Below are positions 53,473-62,804 of a DNA stretch of 64,000 nt, in pieces; positions within the stretch are counted from its first letter, which is position 1; each line of letters starts with the position of its first letter. The notes beneath the pieces are model-generated. The model did not search any database. It saw nothing but the letters and a program-made list of their open reading frames with translations, and was not told the origin of the DNA. The DNA is from Halopseudomonas pelagia CL-AP6. GTDB taxonomy: Bacteria > Pseudomonadota > Gammaproteobacteria > Pseudomonadales > Pseudomonadaceae. The position numbers and the translations under genes are program-made. The stretch is from the NCBI RefSeq assembly GCF_000410875.1, contig NZ_AROI01000005.1, positions 1 through 64,000 on the forward strand, read 5' to 3'.

Positions 53473-56400
53473 ATGCAAGGCATCATCCGTTTTGCGCTGG
53501 ATAACCGGCTACTGGTAGTCACGTTAGCTCTGGCGACGCTTGTTGGGGGCTATTTCGCCTATCGTACTTTGCCGGTGGACGCTTACCCGGATATCTCGCC
53601 TGCACTTGTTCAAGTGTTTGTGGAAACTGAAGGATTGGCGCCAGAGGAGGTGGAAAAATACGTTACTTACCCGATCGAAAGTGCCATGAATGGGCTGCCC
53701 AAGCTTGATCATGTGCGCTCAATTTCCAACTTCGGTCTATCTGTTGTCAATATTTACTTTGAGGAGGGAACGGACATTTATTTCGCCCGGCAATTGGTGG
53801 GCGAACGACTTCAAATGGCTCGGGAGTCAATCCCCGAAGGCTTTGGTGAGCCGGTAATGGGGCCGATTACTACTGGGCTTGGGCAGATCCTGTTTTATGT
53901 GCTCGAGGACACCACGGGCCAATATAGCACTACCGAGCTGCGCGAGATTCAAGATTGGATCGTCAAGTTCAATTTGCAGACCGTCAAGGGCGTAACAGAG
54001 GTCTTATCTATTGGTGGTGAAGTAAAACAGTTTCAAGTCAATATTGAGCCGAACGCATTGCTCCGTTACGACGTCAGCTTGCCGGAAATCAAGGCGCGAA
54101 TTGAAGCTAACAACGCCAATGCGGGCGCTCAGTTTATTGTCAAGAATGACGAGGAGTACATTGTGCGCTCGGTAGGTCTCGCCACAGACCTAGAGTCCTT
54201 GCGTAATATCGTGGTGAAGACCAATGACGGTACACCTGTATATCTGCATCAACTTGGCGACCTTGAAGTTGGCGGGGAAATTCGTCGTGGACTGACGACC
54301 AAAGATGGTAACGGCGAGGTGGTTGTTGGGATGGTATTGAAGCTGATTGGCAGCAATACCTCGAATGTCATCGGCGCTGTGAAGCAGGAGTTGGCGGCGA
54401 TCAACGACAACCTTCCGGAAGGCATCGAAGTCCAGCCTTATTATGACCAGGCCACTCTGGTCAAGGCAGCTGTAACCACTGTAATGACTGCACTATTGCA
54501 AGGCATTATTCTGGTGGCCCTGGTGCTGTTGGCTTTTATGGGTGGGCTGAGGCCAAGTCTGGTCGTCGCACTGTCCATTCCATTTTCGGTAGGCTTTACC
54601 TTTATCGCGATGAAAATCTTTGGCATCTCCGCGAACCTGATGTCATTGGGCGGGCTTGCGATAGCAATAGGCATGATGGTTGATGGCGCGGTTGTTGTTG
54701 TTGAAAATGTGGATCGCATGTTGCGTGAGGCTCAACCTGATGAGTCTCGTATGCATATCGTAATGCGTGCCTGCCAGTCGGTCGCACGGCCGATCCTATT
54801 TGCAATCAGCATTATCATTATCGTATTTCTGCCGCTGTTTACCTTGCAGGGTGTAGAGGGCGCCACGTTCAAACCGCTGGCATATACGGTGGCGGTGGCA
54901 ATGTTCGGATCGCTTATTTTTGCCTTGGTGATCGCGCCGGTGGTCGCTACGCTACTAATGAAGAGCCCCAAGGTGCGCGAAGACAAGCCACGCAAAGATA
55001 TTGTCAGCTTTCTGCTCAAGGGCTATAAACCGCTGGTAGAGGCCATGGTCGCCCGCCGCTGGATCGCTTTGGTGCTGGCGGTGGTCGTTTTAGCCGTGGG
55101 CGCTGCAGTCGCGCCGCGTTTGGGGTCAGAATTCGTGCCGCGCCTTAACGAGGGTGACCTGTTGATCCGAGCCACCATGGCGCCTTCCATTTCTCTGGAA
55201 AAGGCTGAGACCACCATCACCGTCTTCGAACGGCAGCTGATGGAAGACTTTCCGGAGGTAACACAAGTGGTTTCGCGTATTGGCCGGGGTGAGGTGGGTG
55301 CACACGCTGATCCAGTGAACAACGCAGAAATATTCGTTGCTCTCAAGCCACAGGATGAATGGGTCAGCGCGGACACGTTGGACGGTTTGTATGCCGCGAT
55401 GAGCGAGCGATTCGAAAGCTTCCCTGGTGCCAAGTTTAACTTCACCCAGCCTATCGCTGCGGCCGTAGATGAGTTGCTCACAGGCACGAAGGCCGAGCTC
55501 GCCGCCAAGCTATTTGGTGATGATCTCGATCTGCTGGTTGAAAAGGCCCAAGAAATCGAACAGGTGATGCGTACTGTAAACGGAGCCCAGGATGTTCAGC
55601 GTGATCAGATCGGTGGCACCCCGCAATTGCGCATTACGCTGGATCGAGCCGCCATTGCCCGCTATGGACTGAATGTTAGCGATGTTCACGACACGCTTAG
55701 TGTAGCCGTGGGAGGAAGTGAAGCGGGGCAGGTGTTCGAGGGTATTCGTCGTTTTGATATCTATGTCCGGCTAAAAAAGGAGGCGCGCAATGAGACGGAG
55801 GTCATTCGGCAATTGATTTTGGAGAACACCGCTGGGCAGCGAATCCCGCTGGAGGAGCTAGCAGCAATTGAAGAGGTGGTTGGGCCGAGGCAAATCACCC
55901 GGGAGAACAATCAACGCTTCATTACCATTCAGACCAACGTACGCGATCGGGACATAGGCTCCTTTGTAGCCGAAGCCGACGCGGCTATTGCCAAGCAGGT
56001 CGAATTGCCGCCCGGGTATTTTCTCAAATGGGGCGGCCAGTTTGAGCTTCAGCAACAGGCCAACAAACGGCTGATGATTGTGGTGCCGATTACCCTGGCG
56101 CTAGTTTTCGTGATGCTTTACGCAAACTTCGGCTCACTTCGTAATGCGTTGCTGATCATGCTTAATATTCCGTTGGCTTTGGTAGGGGGTATTGTAGGCT
56201 TGTGGATGACAGGGCAGAGCTTGTCGGTGCCCGCGTCGATTGGTTTCATCGCGCTGTTTGGTATCGCATTGGAGAATGGTTTGGTGCTGGTCAGTTATCT
56301 CAATGAGTTGGTCAGGGACGGCGTTTCCGTTGCTGAAGCCAGTGTTCGCGCGGCTTGCGCACGGCTACGTGCGGTAATCATGACTGCGGTAACAACGGCG

Positions 56401-56574
56401 CTCGGTCTATTTCCACTCCTATTTGCCAGTGGTACAGGCAGCGAAGTGCAACGGCCTCTGGCGACCGTCGTGGTCGGGGGGCTGGTGACGGCTACGATTC
56501 TCACCCTGTTGGTTATTCCAGCCCTGTATCAATGGTTCGCTGATAAACCAGATGATATCGGCGAAACGCGTTGA
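53473..56574 (+). CDS. czcA: Heavy-metal RND efflux pump (CzcA-like)
   Basis: A 1,033-residue RND pump with 12 helices and two large periplasmic loops. The helix-4 motif is GLAIAIGMMVDGAVVVVEN. Classic CzcA from Cupriavidus has DFGIIVDGAVVIVEN; here the first Asp region reads AIAIG, as in CusA, while DGAVVVVEN is CzcA-like. The substrate is therefore less certain than the name suggests: divalent cations by context (His-rich adaptor, CzcD neighbour), but not by this motif. It has an AGGGG site 8 bp from the ATG. Confidence 0.88.
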   Translation: MQGIIRFALDNRLLVVTLALATLVGGYFAYRTLPVDAYPDISPALVQVFVETEGLAPEEVEKYVTYPIESAMNGLPKLDHVRSISNFGLSVVNIYFEEGTDIYFARQLVGERLQMARESIPEGFGEPVMGPITTGLGQILFYVLEDTTGQYSTTELREIQDWIVKFNLQTVKGVTEVLSIGGEVKQFQVNIEPNALLRYDVSLPEIKARIEANNANAGAQFIVKNDEEYIVRSVGLATDLESLRNIVVKTNDGTPVYLHQLGDLEVGGEIRRGLTTKDGNGEVVVGMVLKLIGSNTSNVIGAVKQELAAINDNLPEGIEVQPYYDQATLVKAAVTTVMTALLQGIILVALVLLAFMGGLRPSLVVALSIPFSVGFTFIAMKIFGISANLMSLGGLAIAIGMMVDGAVVVVENVDRMLREAQPDESRMHIVMRACQSVARPILFAISIIIIVFLPLFTLQGVEGATFKPLAYTVAVAMFGSLIFALVIAPVVATLLMKSPKVREDKPRKDIVSFLLKGYKPLVEAMVARRWIALVLAVVVLAVGAAVAPRLGSEFVPRLNEGDLLIRATMAPSISLEKAETTITVFERQLMEDFPEVTQVVSRIGRGEVGAHADPVNNAEIFVALKPQDEWVSADTLDGLYAAMSERFESFPGAKFNFTQPIAAAVDELLTGTKAELAAKLFGDDLDLLVEKAQEIEQVMRTVNGAQDVQRDQIGGTPQLRITLDRAAIARYGLNVSDVHDTLSVAVGGSEAGQVFEGIRRFDIYVRLKKEARNETEVIRQLILENTAGQRIPLEELAAIEEVVGPRQITRENNQRFITIQTNVRDRDIGSFVAEADAAIAKQVELPPGYFLKWGGQFELQQQANKRLMIVVPITLALVFVMLYANFGSLRNALLIMLNIPLALVGGIVGLWMTGQSLSVPASIGFIALFGIALENGLVLVSYLNELVRDGVSVAEASVRAACARLRAVIMTAVTTALGLFPLLFASGTGSEVQRPLATVVVGGLVTATILTLLVIPALYQWFADKPDDIGETR

Positions 56575-56589
56575 AAAGGAGATTACGTC

Positions 56590-56931
56590 ATGCAAGAGAT
56601 CAAAGCTTACATCAAGAACCACAAGCTTGAAGCGGTGACCCTCGCGCTGCATCGGGTAGAGGGTATCAGTGGTATGAGTGTGTCCGAGGTACGTGGTTTT
56701 GGACGAAGTAAAGCCCATACCAGCGCATCTAATCCAATTGACGGTACGGCAGATTTCGTCAAGCACGTTAAGATCGAAATCGTGTGCCACGACCAGTACG
56801 TGGACGAGGCGCTTGAGGTGCTGAAAGGTTTAGCCCATACAGGGCTTCGCGGCGACGGTCGTATCTTCGTCAGCGATGTCAGTCGGGCGATCCGGATTGA
56901 AGATGGTGTGGAAGACAACACAGTGGTGTGA
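56590..56931 (+). CDS. P-II-family protein of the czc operon
   Basis: A 113-residue ferredoxin-like protein with the GlnB/P-II layout: IKAYIKNHKLEAVTLALHRVEGISGMSVSEVRGFGR matches the start of P-II, with a T-loop region (AHTSASNPIDG) that lacks the uridylylated Tyr, and GDGRIFVSDVSRAIRIEDG is the C-terminal signature. Metal-operon members of this family are thought to sense or tune the efflux pump. It lies 16 bp after the RND gene with its own GGAG site. Confidence 0.82.
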   Translation: MQEIKAYIKNHKLEAVTLALHRVEGISGMSVSEVRGFGRSKAHTSASNPIDGTADFVKHVKIEIVCHDQYVDEALEVLKGLAHTGLRGDGRIFVSDVSRAIRIEDGVEDNTVV

Positions 56932-56974
56932 CTTCAATACCGTCGAGATTTTGTGGGTGGTAATCGAAAATACC

Positions 56975-57000
56975 CGCCCGGCAAATTGTCGGGCGATTTT
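56975..57000 (+). terminator. Terminator after the czc operon
   Basis: CGCCCG-GC ... GT-CGGGCG stem (8 bp with one G-T pair), loop AAATT, followed by ATTTT. It separates the P-II gene from czcD, which thus probably has its own promoter. Confidence 0.7.
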
Positions 57001-57078
57001 CAAATAGCAATGAGCCTAGAATCCAGGTTTTGGAACACAAAAACGCTATCATCCTAAACCCATGTGGAGGTGGACCCT

Positions 57079-57987
57079 ATGAGTCATGACCATACCCATA
57101 TGTCTGGTGGGTCCAAAGACAAACGCGTTGCTATTGCCATCTGGGCTAACGGAATACTGACCATCGCTCAGATAGGGGGCGGGATCTTCGCCGGCAGTCT
57201 TGCGTTAATTGCGGACGCCCTACATAACTTTTCGGACATGGCTTCGTTAGTAATTGCTTATGCGGCTCGAAAGATAGCGCGCCGTCCCGCAGATGCAAAA
57301 ATGACCTTCGGTTATGGTCGAATTGAGGTCGTTGCAGCGCTGATAAATTACACTTCATTGATTATTATCGGGTTTTACCTCGTTTACGAAGGCGGCATGC
57401 GCATTATTGATCCACCGGAAATAAAGGGCTGGTGGGTAGTCTGGCTGGGCGTTGTTGCGTTGACAGTCGATACATTGACCGCCGTGCTCACCTATTCTAT
57501 GCAGAAAGATAGTGTCAACATTCGCGCTTTGTTTCTGCACAATCTTTCCGATGCACTTGCTTCTGTCGCCGTCATTATTGGCGGTGCCCTTATTCTGCTT
57601 TACGACCTACGTTGGGTTGATCCTGCAATCACGATAGGTATCGCCGGGTATGTGCTTTATCTAGGTTTTACCGAAATTGGTGGCACAGTCCGGACGCTGA
57701 TGCTGGGAGTCCCGGTTGATCTGGATGTTGAGGTTGTCATTACCGCGCTCTCAAGGGTCGATGGTGTTATTGATCTACACCATGTGCATTTTTGGCAAAT
57801 GGAGGAGCACAAGGCATCGCTGGAAGCTCATGTGGTCATCGAACAAAATGCATGGAATCACTTTGAAGAGATAAAGCGCGAGATAAAACAGCTTTTGAAG
57901 CAGGATTTCGATATAAAACACTCTACGCTGGAGTTCGAACATTCCGGCCATGTCGATATTGATTCGGAATTTTGTGAGCACGGTTAA
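57079..57987 (+). CDS. czcD: Cation diffusion facilitator CzcD
   Basis: A 302-residue inner-membrane Zn/Cd/Co exporter. His-containing N terminus (HDHTHMSGG); six helices with ALIADALHNFSDM (HxxxD ligands of helix 2) and LFLHNLSDALASVAV (HNLSD of helix 5); a C-terminal cytoplasmic ferredoxin-like domain with DLHHVHFWQMEEH. All four intramembrane ligands expected of CzcD are present, unlike in the two Cys-rich CDFs of this window. Start 57079 follows GTGGAGGTGG at good distance. Confidence 0.9.
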   Translation: MSHDHTHMSGGSKDKRVAIAIWANGILTIAQIGGGIFAGSLALIADALHNFSDMASLVIAYAARKIARRPADAKMTFGYGRIEVVAALINYTSLIIIGFYLVYEGGMRIIDPPEIKGWWVVWLGVVALTVDTLTAVLTYSMQKDSVNIRALFLHNLSDALASVAVIIGGALILLYDLRWVDPAITIGIAGYVLYLGFTEIGGTVRTLMLGVPVDLDVEVVITALSRVDGVIDLHHVHFWQMEEHKASLEAHVVIEQNAWNHFEEIKREIKQLLKQDFDIKHSTLEFEHSGHVDIDSEFCEHG

Positions 57988-58039
57988 TCCGGCAGACTAA
58001 TTGAAATCCGGAGCGCTGGTCGCCAAATAGCCATGTAAA

Positions 58040-58400
58040 CTGCGCCCTGGCAGCAAACGCTCAGGCGCTGTAGTTCCCGTTACAGGCTGTTCAAGGCACT
58101 GTCCTGCGATACGGTCCCGCACTTCACTTCGCTAGCGAGCTTTCTCAGCGAAAATGCCGGAGCTATCGAAGCCGTATTTGAGCAGGTGCTACTGGTTTGT
58201 CATCAGCGGGTTTGCTGGGTAACGAGCTGTTTGCCATCGACAGTTACAAGACCTCATCCAATGCCGCCAAGGAGTGGTCAGGCACCTTCAAGGTATTGAA
58301 GGCCAAGCGCGACAAGTTACGCAAGCTGATACGCCACAATTTGGATGAACATCGTCAGCATGACTCCGCCGAGACGGAGGCCGAGATGGAACGGGCCTGA
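58040..58400 (+). pseudogene. Fragment of an IS1182-like transposase
   Basis: YRLFKALSCDTVPHFTSLASFLSENA ... EQVLLVCHQ in one frame continues as GLLGNELFAIDSYKTSSNAAKEWSGTF ... AEMERA in another, with the shift near 58207 (both quoted as short pieces). It covers only the N-terminal third of such a transposase and ends where the next IS begins. Confidence 0.75.
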
Positions 58401-58471
58401 CCTTTCCCCCAAAATCCGCGCCATGAACTCGATGAGATTTCCAGCTAACCTAGCAAGATGGAGATCTCGAT

Positions 58472-58738
58472 ATGAAGAAGACGCGATACACCGAAGAGCA
58501 AATCATTGGCGCTATCAAGGAGCATGAGGCCGGCGCCAAGGTCGACGACATCTGCCGCAAGCTCAGCATATCCAGTGGCACGTTCTACAACTGGCGGAGC
58601 AAATACGCCGGTTTGGAAGTGAACGAAGCGAAACGGTTGCGCGAGCTGGATTCAGAGAACAACAAGCTCAAAAAGCTCTTGGCAGACAAGCTGCTTGAAG
58701 TTGAGGCGATGAAGGACGTGCTCTCAAAAAAGTGGTAA
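58472..58738 (+). CDS. IS3-family transposase OrfA
   Basis: 88 residues with a helix-turn-helix (VDDICRKLSISSGTFYNWRSKY) and a leucine-rich coiled coil (LRELDSENNKLKKLLADKLLE). GGAGA precedes the ATG. It is intact, but its partner frame is broken, so the element is inactive. Confidence 0.88.
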   Translation: MKKTRYTEEQIIGAIKEHEAGAKVDDICRKLSISSGTFYNWRSKYAGLEVNEAKRLRELDSENNKLKKLLADKLLEVEAMKDVLSKKW

Positions 58739-59230
58739 CGGCTGCAGGCCGAAAGGTAGCCGCCCGGCACTTGATTGAGCAGCACCGAGTCAGTGACCGG
58801 AGCGCCTGCCAGCTTGTAGGCATTTCCCGTAGCGCGTTTCGGTATCAAGCCAGGGCCAGGAATGACCATGCCTTGAGAGCGCAGCTCAGAGAGCTTGCTG
58901 CGCAGCAGTCAGCCTATGGCTATCTGTTTCTGCACAGCATGTTGAAGACCGAGGGCTTGGTGATCAACCGCAAGCGAACGTACCGGATATATACCGAGGA
59001 AAACTGCAGGTCCGCACCAGGCGACGTAAGAAGCTGCAGCGTCTTCGGCAACCACTTGAAGTCCCTAGGGCCGTCAACGAGCCTTGGTCTATGGATTTTG
59101 TCTCTGATCAGTTGGCTAATGGCCGCCGCTTCCGAGTGTTGAACGTGGTGGATGATTTCCTCCGCGAAATGATCGGACAGCTGGTAGCAGTATCAATCAG
59201 TGGGCGCCACGTGGCGCGTTTCCTGAGGTG
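58735..59230 (+). pseudogene. IS3-family transposase OrfB, frameshifted and truncated
   Basis: It reads AARHLIEQHRVSDRSACQLVGISRSAFRYQ to YRIYTEEN, then continues in another frame as QVRTRRRKKLQRLRQPLEVP and WSMDFVSDQLANGRRFRVLNVVDDF (short pieces only). The missing base lies near 59003. The first catalytic Asp (MDFVSD) is there but the rest of the DDE domain is lost. Confidence 0.85.
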
Positions 59231-59430
59231 TAGCCGCCAAAATCCGCAGCTATTTTTTCAAACCAATCGGCGTTGTCTCGGTTGAAACGCGCTTTATCTT
59301 CTGCCGTCATTGACGCCAGCAGCGCAATTTTTCGAGCTCGGTTTTCAGCCTTAATGCGGCAGCCCGCTTCAAAGCCAGCGGGAATCTTTTCAAATTTCAC
59401 CGGTGCCGTCCCCCAACTCCTAACGTCCAT
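59225..59430 (-). CDS. Uncharacterised partial gene cut by an IS fragment
   Basis: It reads MDVRSWGTAPVKFEKIPAG, then a basic, Ala-rich helix (KAENRARKIALLASMTAEDKARFNRDNADWFEKIAADFGG). I do not know the family. At the 3' end it runs into the IS remnant and takes a foreign stop, so the C terminus is missing. It is about 220 bp after the integrase on the same strand. Confidence 0.45.
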
Positions 59431-59647
59431 CTCGGAATGTATTGCTGTTGTGGTTTTCGTATGCCGCTATGAGTTCTTGCGTTTGATGTCGAGCAGCCCG
59501 CTCAGCATAACCCTCATTGAGAGTAGCCGCGTGATCAAAGTGCAGGATGCTGCACTTTTCTTGATGAAGTGAATGGAAAGTGCAGCATCGTTCACATTCC
59601 GGTTCGTATGGGGTGTGAAAGCGGTTGCTGATGCGTTCTGGCAGCTT

Positions 59648-61078
59648 TCAACTGATCTTAGGCTCTGACAATACGACTTCCCGGCCTCCGACCATGATGG
59701 TGCGAGGCGTATTGGGCTCGATCTCAGCGGGTTTCGCTTTGCTTTTATTAACCTGAGGCGCTTCTTGGCCGTAAACCTTGATCCAATTCTTGTGGCCAAA
59801 GGCCTCTTTGAACAGATCGAGCAAGTATGCGTGCCAGTCGTTCAAGGCAGTCGCTTTTTCGTCGAAGTAGGCATACCTGTCGTAAATCGCGTCCACGCTC
59901 AAATCGGCGTGGTTCAGAATCCTGCCCCTTATATCTTTGCCTAGGCCCCGGCCGGACATATGGGTTGTAGCGGTTCTGCGTAAATCGTGAGCAGTGGGCC
60001 TTGGGTATCCTTCAGCAATGCGCAGCAAGCCTTCCGATTTTACTAGGTCGGAGTTGGCGACATAGGTGTCATAAAGCCTGCGCATTGCTCGGTTTAAAGA
60101 AGGCTGGGTCTGGTGGGATGTCCGGTCTCTTCCAGGTAAAACCCAGGGGCTCGGTTCTTCGATATTGCCGTTCTTTTCAAGTTTTACCGCTTGAAGATGA
60201 TGGAGGTGCTGCAGGATCTTGCTCACAGGGAAGGATAGGGGAGTCGCGATTGGGTTGTTGTTTTTCTCGAAACTGCCGGATCTGTCCCAAATCCCTTGGT
60301 CAAAATCCAGGTCTACCCAGCGCATGGCCGCGATAGTCCCCGAACGCTGCGCAAGCATCAATGAAAGCAATAGCGCGAAACGAGTGGCGACGGTGATCGT
60401 GGGGCTCGCTAAACGTTTTAAAAACCACACAATTTCATGCCGGTTGAGAGCTCGCTCTCTGGGCGTTTCTTTCGCGATGCTTTTCATCTTTACCAGTGGT
60501 GTGGCTTCGATAATGTCGCGCTCTACGCAGAAATTGAACAGCTTCCGAACTACTGCTTGCAGGCGGTTCGCTGCGACTGGAGCGGTTTTGGCCTTGTCAT
60601 CCAGTAGAGCCAGAATCTGTTTGCGTTTAACGTCTTGGAGTTTCATGTCCCCAATCGACTTTACAAAATCGTTTTTGAGCATTCGCTCGTCTTCTTTCCA
60701 AGATTTTTTGTTGGCTTTGGCCCATACGAGGTAAGTATCCACCGCATCAGCTACGGAAGGGCTTGTGCGGTACTCGAACAGTTCGAGAGTTTTTTTCTTA
60801 CCCGGATCGATACCTTGCTCTACCAACTGGGCAGCATGCGTTGACTTCGCTCGGGCATCCGCCAATGACATTTTTGGATAGGAGCCTAAAGTCAGCCTCC
60901 TTGGCTTGCCATGAAAGCTGTATAGCAGAATGTACGCAATTGACCTCTTGTTAACCCGTACGCCAAAAGTCCCCTGGCCATAAACAGGAGGGTCGAGGAA
61001 TTCTTGGCGGGGGTTCTTCGGGTCATATTTCAGCCGCTTCAGAAAATGTTCTTTCAATGCAGAGCGATTGCTGCTCAT
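59648..61078 (-). CDS. int: Tyrosine integrase of the island (P4/phage type)
   Basis: A 476-residue integrase. An N-terminal arm-binding domain of the DUF4102-like kind (YGQGTFGVRVNKRSIAYILLYSFHGKPRRLTLGSYP as a pattern) is followed by a core-binding domain (about 110-200), then catalytic residues: Arg in LMLAQRSGTIAAMRW, HDLRRT, His in LNHADLS and Tyr in YDRYAYFDE. It begins 200 bp from the tRNA fragment at 61281 and reads inward, as island integrases do. It should cut and join at the 3' end of tRNA-Thr. Confidence 0.93.
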   Translation of the reverse strand: MSSNRSALKEHFLKRLKYDPKNPRQEFLDPPVYGQGTFGVRVNKRSIAYILLYSFHGKPRRLTLGSYPKMSLADARAKSTHAAQLVEQGIDPGKKKTLELFEYRTSPSVADAVDTYLVWAKANKKSWKEDERMLKNDFVKSIGDMKLQDVKRKQILALLDDKAKTAPVAANRLQAVVRKLFNFCVERDIIEATPLVKMKSIAKETPRERALNRHEIVWFLKRLASPTITVATRFALLLSLMLAQRSGTIAAMRWVDLDFDQGIWDRSGSFEKNNNPIATPLSFPVSKILQHLHHLQAVKLEKNGNIEEPSPWVLPGRDRTSHQTQPSLNRAMRRLYDTYVANSDLVKSEGLLRIAEGYPRPTAHDLRRTATTHMSGRGLGKDIRGRILNHADLSVDAIYDRYAYFDEKATALNDWHAYLLDLFKEAFGHKNWIKVYGQEAPQVNKSKAKPAEIEPNTPRTIMVGGREVVLSEPKIS

Positions 61079-61280
61079 GGCCGATCCTTTTTGGGGTAGG
61101 TTTCGGGTAGGAGTTTAGCGTTTCGGGTAGGATTGGGGTAGGAGTTTGACCATTTTTCTTTCGTGGTTATATATTGCCTGTTTTGGGCGTTACGGCGAAT
61201 AAATCGTTTAGGAACATGAGGTTGGGATGGATTGATTTTGGGATATGGTCTCTAAGAGCCTCTGATTCCGTAGCAATAAC
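61079..61280. other. Integrase upstream region
   Basis: It contains a repeated GGGTAGGAGTTT (about 61105-61150), probably integrase arm sites or a control region. No gene is visible. Confidence 0.4.
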
Positions 61281-61330
61281 ACTGACTTGTAATCAGTAGG
61301 TCCCGAGTTCGACTCTTGGTGCCGGCACCA
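61281..61330 (+). tRNA. 3' fragment of tRNA-Thr(TGT): island attachment site
   Basis: ACTGACTTGTAATCAGT is the anticodon arm (TGT, Thr) and is followed by the variable loop, T arm (CCGAGTTCGACTCTTGG) and the acceptor 3' strand TGCCGGC plus ACCA. The 5' half is missing: upstream bases do not pair with TGCCGGC. This is the right attachment scar; the complete tRNA-Thr should be at the other end of the island. Feature given as a tRNA fragment, not a functional gene. Confidence 0.9.
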
Positions 61331-61338
61331 TTTTGAAA

Positions 61339-61368
61339 GGCCCTCTCGAAAGAGAGGGCCTTTTTTTT
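61339..61368 (+). terminator. Intrinsic terminator of the tRNA transcript
   Basis: GGCCCTCTC - GAAA - GAGAGGGCC followed by eight Ts, 8 bp after the tRNA CCA end. It is the native terminator on the chromosome side of the attachment site. Confidence 0.95.
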
Positions 61369-61764
61369 GCTCACAGTTTCACCTTTTACCTGCACGAGCT
61401 TGGGTAGGGGGGTATGGCTAGGATAACGCGCCGCGCTCTGGCAAGTTTGGCTTTAAGCCCGCAACGGGTCTGGTCCTCAATGTAAATTTAGTTGGTGAAC
61501 TGTTTCTTCGTCAGCAGGAAAATACAGCTGTCCGGTTTTTAATCCCTGGAGGTCGCTGCCAGGGAATGAAAGTGACTTTGTCACTGAAGGACACTCTGTA
61601 GTGGAGTAGCTTGGACATGGGATTTATCGATTAACGAACGACGTCACGCCCGGTCAGACACTGAACCCCGAGATGCGCACGTTCACGTTATGAGTGTGTA
61701 GGCTTGAGTTGGTCGGGTGGCCTCTGGACAACTCGGGTCGATTCCAGGAACTGGAGGTGAACGG
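61369..61764. other. Intergenic, no gene
   Basis: I see no coding sequence. Small inverted repeats (CCCTGG...CCAGGG at about 61543-61564; AGTGACTTTGTCACT at about 61570-61584) may be regulatory for the channel gene. Confidence 0.4.
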
Positions 61765-62727
61765 ATGACCAAGATACAGCCTTCCCGATTGCAGAATTTT
61801 CCGATCTCGTGGTTCGCGGTGGTGATGGGGATGAGCGGTTTCAGCATCGCCTGGCACCGTGCGGAAACCTTGCTGGGACTGTCAGTGAGCCCGAGCCCGA
61901 TTCTGCTCGGGGTGACCATTGCTGCGTTTGTCATTCTCTTGGTGCTCTACCTGAGCAAGATCCTGAAGTATCCCGAGCAGGTAAAAGCCGAGTTGGCCCA
62001 TCCGGTGAAGCTGAACTTTTTCCCTACCATCTCCATTGGCCTGATTTTAATAAGCGTTGCTCTTCTGCCTTACACTAACGAGCTTTCCCTGATGTGTTGG
62101 GCTATTGGCGCAGCACTGCATCTTGGCTTTACGCTTTATGTCCTATCGGCCTGGCTACACCAGACCCACTTTGAGATTACCCACATTAATCCGGCCTGGT
62201 TTATCCCCATCGTCGGCAATATTCTGGTGCCCATTGCAGGCGTACGGCATGCATCTGCGGAAATCTCGTGGTTTTTCTTCAGTATCGGGCTGGTGTTCTG
62301 GCTGGTGCTGCTGACCATCATTTTTTACCGGATGTTCTTTCATCAGCCGCTGCCGGCCAAGCTATTGCCGACACTGTTCATCCTGATCGCACCACCAGCG
62401 GTGGGTTTTATCTCGTGGTTCCAGCTTGTCGGAGAGATCGATTCCTTTGGTCGCATTCTTTACTACGTGGCAATCTTCCTGACGTTGATGTTGTTGACCC
62501 AGGTGAAAAGGTTTCTACGGCTGGAGTTCTTCCTGTCATGGTGGGCTTACTCTTTCCCCATGGCCGCGATCACCATTGCGACTTTTCTCATGTACGAGCA
62601 GTTGCAGCTGCCCTTCTTCAAGTGGCTCGGCGTAACACTCTTGGGGCTGTTAACGATCCTCATCGCTATGTTGATCGGCAAGACCGCCAAGGCGGTGCAG
62701 CGCCGGGCGATCTGCATTGAGGATTAG
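61765..62727 (+). CDS. SLAC1/TehA-family anion channel or transporter
   Basis: A 320-residue inner-membrane protein with ten predicted helices, of the TehA/TDT/Mae1 family. NFPISWFAVVMGMSGFSIAW starts helix 1, and the family's gating Phe region and HINPAWFIPIVGNILVP are visible. Substrates in the family include dicarboxylates, sulfite, tellurite and halides. ATG 61765 has GGAGG at the right distance. It is located outside the island, on chromosomal sequence. Confidence 0.87.
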   Translation: MTKIQPSRLQNFPISWFAVVMGMSGFSIAWHRAETLLGLSVSPSPILLGVTIAAFVILLVLYLSKILKYPEQVKAELAHPVKLNFFPTISIGLILISVALLPYTNELSLMCWAIGAALHLGFTLYVLSAWLHQTHFEITHINPAWFIPIVGNILVPIAGVRHASAEISWFFFSIGLVFWLVLLTIIFYRMFFHQPLPAKLLPTLFILIAPPAVGFISWFQLVGEIDSFGRILYYVAIFLTLMLLTQVKRFLRLEFFLSWWAYSFPMAAITIATFLMYEQLQLPFFKWLGVTLLGLLTILIAMLIGKTAKAVQRRAICIED

Positions 62728-62804
62728 CGGGCATCTTCTATGGTCAGCCCCCATGTTTAATCGCAGTTGAACAGTGCGCTGTCAGCCCTGATGCGGCCTC
62801 AACA

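Larger units (their letters stand above)
58400..59230 (+). mobile_element. Truncated IS3-family (IS407-group-like) element
   Basis: It starts near a TGACCTTTCCCCC end, carries an intact orfA and an orfB with a one-base deletion at about 59003 and no C-terminal third. The sequence stops after HVARFLR at about 59229, directly joined to unrelated sequence. No right-hand end is visible. Confidence 0.75.

Noticed and set aside
59273..59572. Plus-strand 99-codon frame near the integrase
   Set aside because: It overlaps a more plausible minus-strand gene and has no start signal.
61254..61330. Complete tRNA-Thr gene
   Set aside because: The 5' half does not pair with the acceptor strand TGCCGGC and has no D arm; only the 3' half is present.
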